The translations under genes were made by a program, and so were the position numbers. 9,850 bases of DNA. Origin: an uncultured Treponema sp. (GTDB lineage Bacteria; Spirochaetota; Spirochaetia; Treponematales; Treponemataceae). Where the stretch lies: contig CAMVJE010000054.1 in the NCBI GenBank assembly GCA_947167745.1, forward strand, positions 1 through 9,850, written 5' to 3'. Within the stretch, counting starts at the first letter, position 1. Every line of letters starts with the position of its first letter. The notes beneath the pieces were generated by a model. It saw nothing but the letters and a program-made list of their open reading frames with translations, was not told where the DNA came from and made no database searches. Positions 1-6,690 of this stretch are shown here, in pieces.

Positions 1-7
1 CTTAAAA

Positions 8-42
8 TCATTGTATCATAAAGATTTTCTGTGATACAATGA
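8..42 (+). promoter_or_regulatory. Promoter inside an 11-bp perfect inverted repeat
   Basis: TCATTGTATCA (8-18) and TGATACAATGA (32-42) are perfect reverse complements separated by 13 nt. The right arm contains an extended -10, TG-A-TACAAT (hexamer 35-40). The left arm contains a weak -35, TTGTAT (11-16), with an 18-nt spacer. The -10 ends 6 nt before the ATG at 47, so transcription would start at or next to the start codon. Because of the symmetry the same extended -10 also occurs on the minus strand (10-18), so divergent transcription is possible. No T-tract follows, which argues against a plain terminator for the upstream gene. A dimeric repressor could bind the dyad (inference). Confidence 0.6.
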
Positions 43-46
43 AAAT

Positions 47-559
47 ATGCTTAAAACTATCGTAAAACTGTTCAGTGCATTAAATGCCAATGTCAACCCG
101 GGAGAAATTGCTCATGCTTTTTCCTGTGGTATTCTTCTGGGACTAATGCCTAAAGATAATCTTCTCTGGTGGCTGGTCTTCGTTTTTATCCTTTTTATTC
201 GAATAAACAAACCTATGTATCTTATTATGGCTGTAATTGCGTCTACTTTTTCCCCCGTAATGGACGGTCTTTTTGATACAGTTGGCTATGCTTTCCTTAC
301 AATTCCGCAGTTTTCGGGATTTTTCGGCTGGCTGCTTGAAGTTCCCTTCGTCGGATTCACAAAGTTCAATAATTCCGTGCTTATGGGGTCTCTTTTGTGC
401 GGGCTTGTGCTCTATCTTCCCATGTATATTCTCGGACGTCTGCTTGTTTCTCTCTGGCGAAAGCACATTACCTTTTGGGTCAGAAACTCAAAGCTTACTA
501 AGGTCGTTGCAAAACTTCCTTTGCTTTCAAAAATTGCCGGCATGGTAGGAGGGGAGTAA
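47..559 (+). CDS. TIGR03546-like small integral membrane protein
   Basis: A 170-aa, strongly hydrophobic protein of unknown function. It has about four membrane-spanning stretches, roughly residues 24-35, 38-65, 70-95 and 110-135. Its N-terminal pattern, NPGEIAHAFSCGILLGLMP (residues 17-35), followed by a long hydrophobic run and a second loop with SP and D (residues 69-73), resembles the DUF2062/TIGR03546 style of membrane protein. The family name is from memory of its pairing with TIGR03545, which matches the next gene here. The TAA stop is one base from the ATG of that gene, whose Shine-Dalgarno (AGGAGG, 547-552) lies inside this coding region, so the two are translationally coupled and probably work together. 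There is no Shine-Dalgarno ahead of this ATG. The promoter abuts it, so the mRNA may be leaderless. Confidence 0.85.
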   Translation: MLKTIVKLFSALNANVNPGEIAHAFSCGILLGLMPKDNLLWWLVFVFILFIRINKPMYLIMAVIASTFSPVMDGLFDTVGYAFLTIPQFSGFFGWLLEVPFVGFTKFNNSVLMGSLLCGLVLYLPMYILGRLLVSLWRKHITFWVRNSKLTKVVAKLPLLSKIAGMVGGE

Positions 560-560
560 A

Positions 561-2804
561 ATGAAAACAGAAAACGAAAAACTAAAGACTGAAAACAAAA
601 AAGAAAAAAAAGCAAAAAAGCCTGCCAAGAAGTTTCCTGCAAAAAAACTCCCGGGGCTTTTCAAAAAATCTTATACACAAAAGAAATTTGATAAAATCCT
701 CAAAAAGATTTACATTCCTGAAGACAAACAGAAAGTTCTTTCCATGTTTTCAGAAAAATATACAAAAGGAAAGAATGAATTGCTTCGGGTTCCGCAGAAT
801 TCTCAGTACACAAAGGCTGAGCTTGCTCAGTTGAAAACCCTTGCAAAGAATATCAAGGCTAATAAAGGAAGATTTAAGCTCCTTCCGTTTATTGCAGTGA
901 TTTCTTTTATCGCTGTAATCGGAATTGTGGTCACCGTCTTTAAAAATCCTGTGGCAAAAATGGCTATCCGTTCTTCAATGCAGGGAATCTTCGGTGCCAA
1001 ATGTGATATTGGTTCGGTAAATGTTGAAATTTTTGGAGCTCAGCTTACAGTGCACAATCTTGCTCAGGCAAATGCCGATGAACCGATGAAAAATATCTTC
1101 CAGTTCGATAAACTTGATTTGGATTTTAATCTTACCCAGCTTTTGCGGGCAAAATTCCATGTACAAAAAATCGAAATTTCTGGAATTGCCCTCAATACTG
1201 ACAGAAAAGTTAGCGGGGCCCTTCCAATTAAACCAAAGTCAGCACAAAAAAAGGCCGAAAAGAACGATTCTACTGGTTTTTATGACGCTCTTAAGGAAAA
1301 GTCCGGCAAGGCTGGTGAAAATGCAATGGAGCAGATTGTTGCAAAATTGCAGGAATACAACCCAGAGACAATTATGAAGAATATCAACGAAAATCTTCAG
1401 ACAAAGGCTGCGGCTGAAGAAGTCAAGACGGATCTTAAGAATCTCGTGGACTCATGGAAGGCAAAACCTGACGAACTGCAGAAATCTGTGAATGATTTTA
1501 AATCAAGCGCAGAAAGTCTTTCAAAACTCAACACAAATAACCTCAAAACTCCTGACCAGATCAAAAAAGCAATCGAACAAATTCAGTCTGCTCTTGAGAA
1601 TGGTCAGAAAGTCAAGTCAAATGTAGATTCAACACTCACTTCATTTGATGGGGATGCAAAAAAAGTTGAAGGCTTCAAGACTAAACTTGAGGCTGCTGTT
1701 AAGGCTGATACAGAAATGGTTAAAAATACTCTTCCTGATTTTTCTCTTGATGGAGCTAAAGGCTTTATCACGGGAACTTTCGATGAATTTGCATATTCCA
1801 TCCTCGGAAAATATTATCCTTATCTTAAACAGGCTGTTTCTTATGCAGGAAGCATGAAGGCCAACAATTCTACAGATGAGAATGCAAAAAAAGAAGCTAT
1901 CCAAAAAGCAAAAAAACAGGCCCGCAAGGAATCAAAACGATATGCAGGACGGAATGTTTACTGGCTGAAGGACTCAGTTCCAAAATTGTTGATTGAGAAT
2001 GTTCATGGAAGCGGAAAAGGTGATGGAACTTCACTTGATTTGACAATTACAAATATTTCAAGTGATATGGATAAAGTCGGTAAACCGATGGTTGCAAAAG
2101 GCAGCTACGAGGCGACAAGTCGCACCCACAATGCAGGTCTCACTATTGATGCACGCTCAACTAGCACTTCTCCTCTCATTTCAGGCGATTATTCTGGAAA
2201 TAAATTCCCAATTTCCCTTGATTTGGGAGAAAAAAGTGGAAATGTGGCTGGCGTTCCATCTTTCAGTGGTACTACATCAATTTTGGCTAATCTTTCTGCT
2301 GACTCTGATTACAGTTTTAAGGCTGCTTGTAATCTTGCCATGAACCCAGTTACAATTACTGCCGGCGAAATTACTAATGAAATGGCCAATAGAATCTATT
2401 CAAATGCACTTGCCGCAGTCAAATCAATGAATGTAAAAGTAAATACTGGATTTAGTGAAAAATCTGGCCTTGCTTTGGATATTACAAGCGATGCTGATAA
2501 GATTATTGCCACAGCTCTTAAGCAGTCTGCTCAAAAAGAACTTGGGAATGTTCAGAAAGAGGCAGAATCAAAACTTAAGGAAAAGCTTGCAGAATATACT
2601 GGTGCTACAGACGAGCAGTTTGCAAAGTTTACTGATATTGCAAACAAACTGAAGGATCAAAAGTCTGCTACTGAAGAACTTAACAGGCAGCTTGAGGCAA
2701 AAAAAGCCGAATTGCAGAAACAGTTGACAGGTGCCGCAACTAATGCCGTTAAAAATGCTGTCGGTGATAAGGCCAGCAATTTGCTAAAAGGATTCGGCAG
2801 ATAG
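561..2804 (+). CDS. TIGR03545-like membrane-anchored AsmA-like/coiled-coil protein
   Basis: A 747-aa protein of unknown function. Residues 1-105 are very Lys-rich and would be cytoplasmic. Residues 107-127 form one transmembrane helix, leaving the remaining ~620 residues in the periplasm. Residues ~130-220 have the alternating beta pattern typical of the N-terminus of AsmA-like proteins (a short helix, a G-x-x-V-N-V-E strand, an F-D-K-L-D-L-D-F strand, then L-L-R-A-K-F-x-V and I-E-I-S-G-I). Residues ~230-460 are helical, charged and rich in A/K/E/Q, probably coiled coil. Residues ~480-630 return to beta structure, and the C-terminus (~655-735) is again coiled coil. AsmA/TamB-type proteins bridge the two membranes and move lipids; assigning that role here is inference. 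It has a strong ribosome site (AGGAGG at 547-552, 8-nt spacing) and is coupled to the upstream small membrane protein. No terminator follows, so readthrough into yebC is possible. Confidence 0.85.
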   Translation: MKTENEKLKTENKKEKKAKKPAKKFPAKKLPGLFKKSYTQKKFDKILKKIYIPEDKQKVLSMFSEKYTKGKNELLRVPQNSQYTKAELAQLKTLAKNIKANKGRFKLLPFIAVISFIAVIGIVVTVFKNPVAKMAIRSSMQGIFGAKCDIGSVNVEIFGAQLTVHNLAQANADEPMKNIFQFDKLDLDFNLTQLLRAKFHVQKIEISGIALNTDRKVSGALPIKPKSAQKKAEKNDSTGFYDALKEKSGKAGENAMEQIVAKLQEYNPETIMKNINENLQTKAAAEEVKTDLKNLVDSWKAKPDELQKSVNDFKSSAESLSKLNTNNLKTPDQIKKAIEQIQSALENGQKVKSNVDSTLTSFDGDAKKVEGFKTKLEAAVKADTEMVKNTLPDFSLDGAKGFITGTFDEFAYSILGKYYPYLKQAVSYAGSMKANNSTDENAKKEAIQKAKKQARKESKRYAGRNVYWLKDSVPKLLIENVHGSGKGDGTSLDLTITNISSDMDKVGKPMVAKGSYEATSRTHNAGLTIDARSTSTSPLISGDYSGNKFPISLDLGEKSGNVAGVPSFSGTTSILANLSADSDYSFKAACNLAMNPVTITAGEITNEMANRIYSNALAAVKSMNVKVNTGFSEKSGLALDITSDADKIIATALKQSAQKELGNVQKEAESKLKEKLAEYTGATDEQFAKFTDIANKLKDQKSATEELNRQLEAKKAELQKQLTGAATNAVKNAVGDKASNLLKGFGR

Positions 2805-2810
2805 AAGATA

Positions 2811-2839
2811 TTTACACGATTTTCGATTTGTGATATTCT
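2811..2839 (+). promoter_or_regulatory. Strong sigma-70-type promoter for yebC
   Basis: TTTACA (2811-2816), a 17-nt spacer and an extended -10, TG-A-TATTCT (hexamer 2834-2839). The predicted start of transcription is near 2846, giving a ~33-nt leader with an AGGAG ribosome site (2868-2872) 6 nt before the ATG at 2879. This is the best-formed promoter plus ribosome site in the window and fits a well-expressed gene. Confidence 0.75.
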
Positions 2840-2878
2840 TTATTATTCATTTTGTAATCTTATTTTTAGGAGTGTTCC

Positions 2879-3622
2879 ATGTCTGGACATAATAAATGGT
2901 CGACCATTAAACATGCTAAGGGCGCAGCAGACGCAAAACGCGGCGCATTGTTCACAAAATTGATTAAAGAAATTTCTATCGCAGCAAGCATGGGTGGCGG
3001 AGATCCAAACGCTAACCCACGCCTTCGTGCAGCTATCGTAAAAGCACGCGCTGCTTCAATGCCGAAAGATAACATCGAGCGAGCAATCAAAAAGGGTACT
3101 GGTGAGCTTGGTGGCGGTACATTCGAAGAATTGGTATACGAAGGATACGCAGCTGGTGGTGTTGCAGTTCTAGTTGAAGTTCTTACAGACAACCACAACC
3201 GTGCTGCAGCTAATGTCCGCAATATTTTCAACAAAACAGGCGGAAACTTGGGTACATCAGGTTCTGTAAGCCGCATGTTCGACCGCAAGGGCGTTATCGA
3301 GTACGATGCAGAAGTAGTTTCAGAAGAAGAAGTTATGGAAGCTGCCCTCGAAGCTGGTGCTGAGGACATCGTAAACGAAGACGGTGTTATCACAGTCACA
3401 ACAGCTCCAAACGACTTCACATCTGTCGTTGAGGCTCTTGAGCCAAAAGGCTGGACTTCTCTTTCTGCAGAAGTTGCCATGGTTCCACAGGCTTACACAG
3501 CAGTTGATAAAGACACAGCTGCAAAAGTTCAGAAGCTCATTGACCGCCTCGAAGAAGACGACGATGTTCAGAATGTTTGGACTACAGTTGAATATCCAGA
3601 CGACTTTGAGCCAGAGGCATAA
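2879..3622 (+). CDS. yebC: YebC/PmpR family regulator/translation factor
   Basis: A 247-aa full-length member of the YebC/PmpR (DUF28) family. The signature is clear: [13 protein letters not shown] at residues 2-14, [14 protein letters not shown], the G-G-D-P-x-x-N-P-R-L-R-x-A-I block, [10 protein letters not shown], and Y-E-G-Y-A-x-G-G-V-A near residue 90. It ends in an acidic tail. Members act in the cytoplasm. Some were described as DNA-binding regulators and others as ribosome-associated factors that relieve stalling on proline-rich stretches; the sequence cannot tell which applies here. Codon use looks more selected than in its neighbours (many AAC, GGT, CGC and GCA), consistent with high expression. 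The start is fixed by the AGGAG site. Three hairpins follow the stop. The adjacency to ruvC is conserved in many bacteria. Confidence 0.97.
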   Translation: MSGHNKWSTIKHAKGAADAKRGALFTKLIKEISIAASMGGGDPNANPRLRAAIVKARAASMPKDNIERAIKKGTGELGGGTFEELVYEGYAAGGVAVLVEVLTDNHNRAAANVRNIFNKTGGNLGTSGSVSRMFDRKGVIEYDAEVVSEEEVMEAALEAGAEDIVNEDGVITVTTAPNDFTSVVEALEPKGWTSLSAEVAMVPQAYTAVDKDTAAKVQKLIDRLEEDDDVQNVWTTVEYPDDFEPEA

Positions 3623-3624
3623 TC

Positions 3625-3657
3625 CGAACAAAAATTACTTCCTGTAATTTTTGTTCG
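3625..3657 (+). other. Perfect 14-bp stem-loop after yebC (hairpin 1)
   Basis: CGAACAAAAATTAC (3625-3638) and GTAATTTTTGTTCG (3644-3657) are exact reverse complements around a TTCCT loop. It begins 2 nt after the yebC stop. There is no T-tract after the stem, so it is not a canonical intrinsic terminator. It may protect the 3' end of the yebC mRNA or be a decayed terminator (inference). Confidence 0.8.
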
Positions 3658-3660
3658 AAC

Positions 3661-3685
3661 GAGAATTTTCTTTTAGAAAATTCTC
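3661..3685 (+). other. Perfect 10-bp stem-loop after yebC (hairpin 2)
   Basis: GAGAATTTTC (3661-3670) and GAAAATTCTC (3676-3685) pair perfectly around a TTTTA loop. It lies 3 nt after hairpin 1 and is followed by TCTTTG, only a poor T-tract. The function is unknown; it may be a weak terminator or 3' stabiliser. Confidence 0.75.
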
Positions 3686-3697
3686 TCTTTGCTATAA

Positions 3698-3725
3698 CCC
3701 CACATCCATGTGGGGCATTTTTTTT
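3698..3725 (+). terminator. Intrinsic terminator of yebC
   Basis: CCCCACAT (3698-3705) pairs with ATGTGGGG (3708-3715), realistically a 7-bp stem with a TCCA tetraloop. CA and then eight T's follow (3718-3725). This is a canonical Rho-independent terminator ending yebC transcription just ahead of ruvC. Confidence 0.9.
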
Positions 3726-3730
3726 ATAAA
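3725..3730 (+). promoter_or_regulatory. Possible -10 element for ruvC
   Basis: TATAAA lies 8 nt before the ruvC ATG (3739), directly on the T-tract of the upstream terminator. No convincing -35 is visible 16-18 nt upstream because that space is the terminator stem. There is no Shine-Dalgarno between it and the ATG. If it is used, the ruvC mRNA would be nearly leaderless. Confidence 0.3.
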
Positions 3731-3738
3731 GCTAGCAA

Positions 3739-4233
3739 ATGCAAAAACGGCGCATAATCGGCATTGATCCTGGCCTTGCCCATACAGGCTTTGGAGTGAT
3801 TGATGCAGTCGGAAATAATATTTGTCTCGTAAGTTATGGCGTGATTGAAACACCTGCAGGGGAAGATCATGGAACTCGTCTGTTGGCAATTTACAATCGC
3901 CTGCTCTCTGTTTTGCAGGAATTTAAGCCGGAAGAGGCTGCCATGGAAGAACTTTATTTTGCCCGTAATGTTTCAAGTGCTCTTTCTGTTGCTGAGGCTA
4001 AGGGAGTTGTAACCATGTGCTTGAGTCAGCACGCCATTCCTTTGCGTATGTACCGACCTAATCAGATAAAGTATGCTGTAACAGGAACAAAGACTGCAGA
4101 CAAAAAAACTGTGGAGCAGTATGTAAAAATTCTTTTGAATCTTGAAATTGAACCGAAGCCTGACCATGCCGCAGATGCCCTTGCTGCTGCCATCACCCAT
4201 GTTTTTTCTACAGTCAATGCGAATCTTAATTAA
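3739..4233 (+). CDS. ruvC: Holliday-junction resolvase RuvC
   Basis: A 164-aa protein of normal family length. RuvC is the dimeric endonuclease that cuts four-way junctions in homologous recombination, working with the RuvAB branch-migration motor. The RNase H-like core begins with G-I-D-P-G (D10). The second acidic residue is E70 in A-M-E-E-L-Y-F-A-R-N, and the C-terminal pair is H143 and D146 in the HAADALAAAITH block. The E. coli enzyme has Asp where H143 is, but a His/Asp pair at these positions is known from Thermus thermophilus RuvC, so the site looks intact. The ATG gives the expected N-terminus but has no Shine-Dalgarno. Neither ruvA nor ruvB follows, so the ruv genes are dispersed in this genome. 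The unrelated tetR gene starts 115 nt downstream with its own promoter, and no strong terminator separates them. Confidence 0.96.
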   Translation: MQKRRIIGIDPGLAHTGFGVIDAVGNNICLVSYGVIETPAGEDHGTRLLAIYNRLLSVLQEFKPEEAAMEELYFARNVSSALSVAEAKGVVTMCLSQHAIPLRMYRPNQIKYAVTGTKTADKKTVEQYVKILLNLEIEPKPDHAADALAAAITHVFSTVNANLN

Positions 4234-4298
4234 GTGCCGCGAAAAGAGATGTACGAGGACAAAAAGAGTCTAAAAATTAGTAAAAGCTAACTTTAGTG

Positions 4299-4315
4299 AC
4301 AAAAAGTCGCTTATT
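4299..4315 (+). repeat. 17-bp element shared with 8761-8777
   Basis: ACAAAAAGTCGCTTATT here and ACAAAGAGTTACTTATT at 8761-8777 match at 14 of 17 positions, in the same orientation. Weaker similarity extends ~18 nt to the left of each. Here it lies directly upstream of the tetR promoter. The 9-mer GACAAAAAG (4298-4306) also occurs at 4258-4266. Its role is unknown and it could be chance in AT-rich DNA. Confidence 0.3.
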
Positions 4316-4342
4316 GCAATAATCTATTCTCTGTGTTATTCT
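4314..4342 (+). promoter_or_regulatory. Promoter of tetR, leaderless geometry
   Basis: TTGCAA (4314-4319), a 17-nt spacer and an extended -10, TG-T-TATTCT (hexamer 4337-4342). The hexamer ends 6 nt before the ATG at 4349, so the mRNA would begin at or next to the A of the start codon. No Shine-Dalgarno is present in the intervening TTTCGT. The -10 hexamer is the same TATTCT as in the yebC and MATE promoters. Confidence 0.7.
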
Positions 4343-4348
4343 TTTCGT

Positions 4349-4987
4349 ATGGCAGACTACATCCGCGCAAGAAGCGACGAGCACAAGGAAGAAAGACTTT
4401 CTCAAATTAAAGGGGTAACGGAAGAACTTTTTAAATCCTTTCCTTACACCGAAATTACCCTCACTACAATCGCAGAAAAGCTGGGCTGGTCCAGAGCAAA
4501 TCTTTATAAATATGTAACGACTAAAGAAGAAATCTTTCTGGAAATCTCCGCTGAAAAAATGACGGCTTATTACGGCTCCCTTCTTTCGGCTTTCCCCCAG
4601 GGCAATAATTTTTCTCTTGATGTGATTGCGGAAGTCTGGGCAGGAATCTTAAATGCCAGTCAGGATTACATGCGCTATGTCTCCTACCTTAATCCTGTTA
4701 TCGAAACGAATGTTACTGTAGAGCGTCTTGCCGTCTTTAAGAAGAAATATTACGAGCTGGCATACAGCTTCCGTGACAGGCTGGCACAGATGCTGGGCAC
4801 CACGCAGGAATCTGCTTACAAAATTCAGCTGGATGTGCTTTTTTATGCCTCTGCAAGCGCCGTCTGCTGCTACAAAAATCCTCTTGTTCAGGAAGCGCTC
4901 AAACAAATCAGCATCACTCCGCCGCCAATGGATTTTTATAAGGACATGAAAGATTTCCTTAAGATGCGTCTGGCCTGGAAAAACTAG
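4349..4987 (+). CDS. TetR/AcrR family transcriptional regulator
   Basis: A 212-aa regulator of typical TetR size. The N-terminal helix-turn-helix spans about residues 36-63: I-T-L-T-T-I-A-E-K-L-G-W-S-R-A-N-L-Y-K-Y-V followed by the characteristic T-K-E-E-I-F. The C-terminal ~140 residues are helical and would form the ligand-binding and dimer domain, whose ligand cannot be read from sequence. The start is the only one that keeps the whole DNA-binding domain; the next in-frame Met is residue 71. No ribosome site precedes it and the promoter abuts the ATG. A MATE efflux pump begins 66 nt downstream in the same direction, so the likely job is local control of that pump. A 20-bp imperfect palindrome lies over the pump promoter (5000-5019). 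Confidence 0.92.
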   Translation: MADYIRARSDEHKEERLSQIKGVTEELFKSFPYTEITLTTIAEKLGWSRANLYKYVTTKEEIFLEISAEKMTAYYGSLLSAFPQGNNFSLDVIAEVWAGILNASQDYMRYVSYLNPVIETNVTVERLAVFKKKYYELAYSFRDRLAQMLGTTQESAYKIQLDVLFYASASAVCCYKNPLVQEALKQISITPPPMDFYKDMKDFLKMRLAWKN

Positions 4988-4999
4988 CAAAAAACTCTG

Positions 5000-5019
5000 C
5001 ATATAGTGCACAATCTATG
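5000..5019. promoter_or_regulatory. Candidate TetR-type operator ahead of the MATE gene
   Basis: A 20-bp imperfect palindrome with outer arms CATA (5000-5003) and TATG (5016-5019); seven of ten opposing positions are complementary. It covers the candidate -35 of the MATE promoter (TGCACA, 5007-5012), a position where a bound dimer would block RNA polymerase. Binding by the adjacent TetR protein is inference from position and symmetry only. Confidence 0.4.
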
Positions 5020-5035
5020 TTGATTTTTTTATTCT
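5007..5035 (+). promoter_or_regulatory. Promoter of the MATE gene
   Basis: TGCACA (5007-5012), a 17-nt spacer and TATTCT (5030-5035). The start of transcription is predicted near 5042, giving a leader of only ~12 nt with a weak GGTGG (5046-5050) very close to the ATG at 5054. An in-frame TAA at 5039-5041 excludes an upstream start. Confidence 0.5.
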
Positions 5036-5053
5036 GATTAAATACGGTGGCTT

Positions 5054-6412
5054 ATGTCTGAGACAACTTTGTTTACATCGGGGAAAATTGCTCCCCGGCT
5101 TCTTCGTTTTGCCCTTCCAGTTCTTGGGGCTTTGTTTTTACAGTCTTTTTACGGTGCGGTGGACTTGTTGATTGTAGGTCAGTTTGGAAATGCGGCTGAT
5201 GTTTCTGCTGTGGCAACCGGAACCATGATGATGCAGACCATCACTTTTATAATCGTGGGACTTGCCATGGGAACGACCATTCAGATGGGGCAGGCTCTTG
5301 GGGCCGGTAAAAAGGAAAAGGCTGCGGACATTGTTGGAACGAGCATAATCTTCTTTGCTCTGCTGGCACTTGTTGTTACTGTCCTGATGATTTTTCTGAC
5401 TAAGCCTTTTGCCCTTCTCATGCAGACTCCAAAAGAAGCCTTTGACAAAACCTGCATGTATGTTCACATCTGTTCGGCGGGAACGGTTTTTATTACTGCC
5501 TACAACATGATGGGCGGCGTTTTCCGGGGAATGGGTGATTCAAAAACTCCGCTTCTGACAGTTCTTGTCGCCTGCATAATTAACATTTTTGGTGATTTGC
5601 TTTTTGTCGCTGTTTTTCACATGGCATCCAGCGGGGCGGCTCTGGCTACAGTGATTGCCCAGGCCTTGAGCGTCCTTTTCTGTCTGATTGTGGCCAAAAA
5701 AAGAGGGCTTCCCTTTGCATTTTCAAAAAAGAATATCCGCTGGCAGGGGAAGCTTGTAGCCTTAGTCTGCAAAACTGGCGCTCCCATTTCCTTGCAGGAC
5801 GGGCTTGTTACGGTATCTTTCCTTGTGATTGCGGCAATCATCAACCGGCTGGGGCTGATTGCTTCTGCGGGAGTAGGGGTAGCGGAACGAGTCTGCGGCT
5901 TTATTATGCTTGTGCCTTCGGCTTTCTCTCAGTCTTTGAGCGCCTTTGTTGCCCAGAATATAGGAGCCGAAAAATATGACCGGGCAAAAAAAGCTCTTTT
6001 TTACTCTATCGCGGCATCTTTAGCCTGCGGCCTTTTTATGGGCTATTTTGCCTTCTTCCACGGAAATCTTCTTTCCGCCATTTTCTCCAGGGACAGCGAT
6101 GTAATTGCCGCCGCTCACTCGTATCTCAAGGCTTATGCAATCGACACACTTTTTGTTTCATTCCTCTTTTGCTTTATCGGCTATTTTAACGGCTGCGGAA
6201 AAACTTCATTTGTAATGATTCAGGGAATTGTGGGCGCTTTTGGTGTGCGCATTCCCCTTTCATATCTGATGAGCCAGACAGCAAATCCCACACTTTTTAG
6301 AATCGGACTTGCAACGCCTTCTTCCACTTTTGTGCAGATTACTCTGTGCGGGATTGTATTTTTGATTCTGGAAAGGAAGAGAAGGGGAGTTTTGAATAAG
6401 ATGGCAGAATGA
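5054..6412 (+). CDS. MATE family multidrug/cation efflux transporter
   Basis: A 452-aa inner-membrane protein with about twelve hydrophobic segments in two similar halves, the usual size for MATE transporters. These exchange Na+ or H+ for organic cations, drugs or metabolites. Recognisable family features are the N-terminal block ending P-V-L-G-A-L-F-L-Q-S-F-Y-G-A-V-D (Asp37) followed by VGQFG, the loop G-V-F-R-G-M-G-D-S-K-T-P (residues ~155-166), and GAALATVIAQ (194-203) at the end of the first half. The substrate cannot be assigned. It follows the TetR-family gene by 66 nt and has its own promoter overlapped by a candidate operator, so induction by a TetR ligand is plausible. No simple terminator follows; a nested inverted repeat begins 7 nt after the stop. 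Confidence 0.95.
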   Translation: MSETTLFTSGKIAPRLLRFALPVLGALFLQSFYGAVDLLIVGQFGNAADVSAVATGTMMMQTITFIIVGLAMGTTIQMGQALGAGKKEKAADIVGTSIIFFALLALVVTVLMIFLTKPFALLMQTPKEAFDKTCMYVHICSAGTVFITAYNMMGGVFRGMGDSKTPLLTVLVACIINIFGDLLFVAVFHMASSGAALATVIAQALSVLFCLIVAKKRGLPFAFSKKNIRWQGKLVALVCKTGAPISLQDGLVTVSFLVIAAIINRLGLIASAGVGVAERVCGFIMLVPSAFSQSLSAFVAQNIGAEKYDRAKKALFYSIAASLACGLFMGYFAFFHGNLLSAIFSRDSDVIAAAHSYLKAYAIDTLFVSFLFCFIGYFNGCGKTSFVMIQGIVGAFGVRIPLSYLMSQTANPTLFRIGLATPSSTFVQITLCGIVFLILERKRRGVLNKMAE

Positions 6413-6418
6413 AAGATG

Positions 6419-6477
6419 GCCCGATTGTTTTTTTGGGGGCTCCCCTGCAGTCAGCTTCGCCGTCTGCAGGATCGGGC
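6419..6477. repeat. Nested inverted repeat downstream of the MATE gene
   Basis: The outer arms GCCCGAT (6419-6425) and ATCGGGC (6471-6477) enclose inner arms CCTGCAG (6444-6450) and CTGCAGG (6464-6470). A T7 run (6428-6434) and a G5 run lie inside the left half. The stretch is richer in G+C than its surroundings. It may be a small non-coding repeat of the kind scattered in bacterial genomes or may act as a 3' structure for the MATE mRNA. The tail ATCGGGCTTT is a poor terminator. Confidence 0.5.
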
Positions 6478-6514
6478 TTTGCGCACTTACGCTATCGCTC
6501 AATTCCTCCGTTCT

Positions 6515-6624
6515 GTCATTGCCGCACTTGATGCGGATTTTGATTCTTCCGTCATTCCCGCGCTTGACGCGGGAATCTGTTAGTACAAATTGCAAAAGAT
6601 TGTCGGGTCAAGCCCGACAATGAC
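6515..6624. repeat. Cluster of three REP-like palindromic repeats
   Basis: Three small hairpins share a GTCATT flank and an invariant CTTGA loop. Unit 1: GTCATT (6515-6520), CCGCA/TGCGG stem (6522-6536). Unit 2: GTCATT (6551-6556), 9-bp stem ATTCCCGCG/CGCGGGAAT (6554-6576). Unit 3 is inverted: 9-bp stem ATTGTCGGG/CCCGACAAT (6599-6621) around TCAAG, then AATGAC (6619-6624). The stems differ yet each remains paired, and this covariation marks a folded repeat family. Similar GTCATT..CTTGA palindromes occur as dispersed repeats in many bacterial genomes (general knowledge). Their GC content is well above the surrounding sequence. Confidence 0.8.
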
Positions 6625-6690
6625 AACTTCGCCACTCCAATCCCTAACCCGAAATTCCGGTAAATCATCTTCCTCGGTTTGCATAAATCA

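Noticed and set aside
2866..3480. Long open frame on the minus strand opposite yebC (204 codons)
   Set aside because: Its composition is Ser/Ala/Pro-rich with no recognisable motif or ribosome site. It mirrors the strongly codon-biased, unmistakable yebC on the other strand.
4166..4177. RuvC has His (residue 143) where the E. coli enzyme has a catalytic Asp
   Set aside because: A His/Asp arrangement at this site is known in Thermus thermophilus RuvC, so this is normal family variation and not a damaged active site.
4294..4310. AGTGAC-AAAAA-GTCGCT mini hairpin as the ruvC terminator
   Set aside because: The stem is 6 bp with a G-T pair and is followed by TATTGC, not a T-tract; it is too weak to call.
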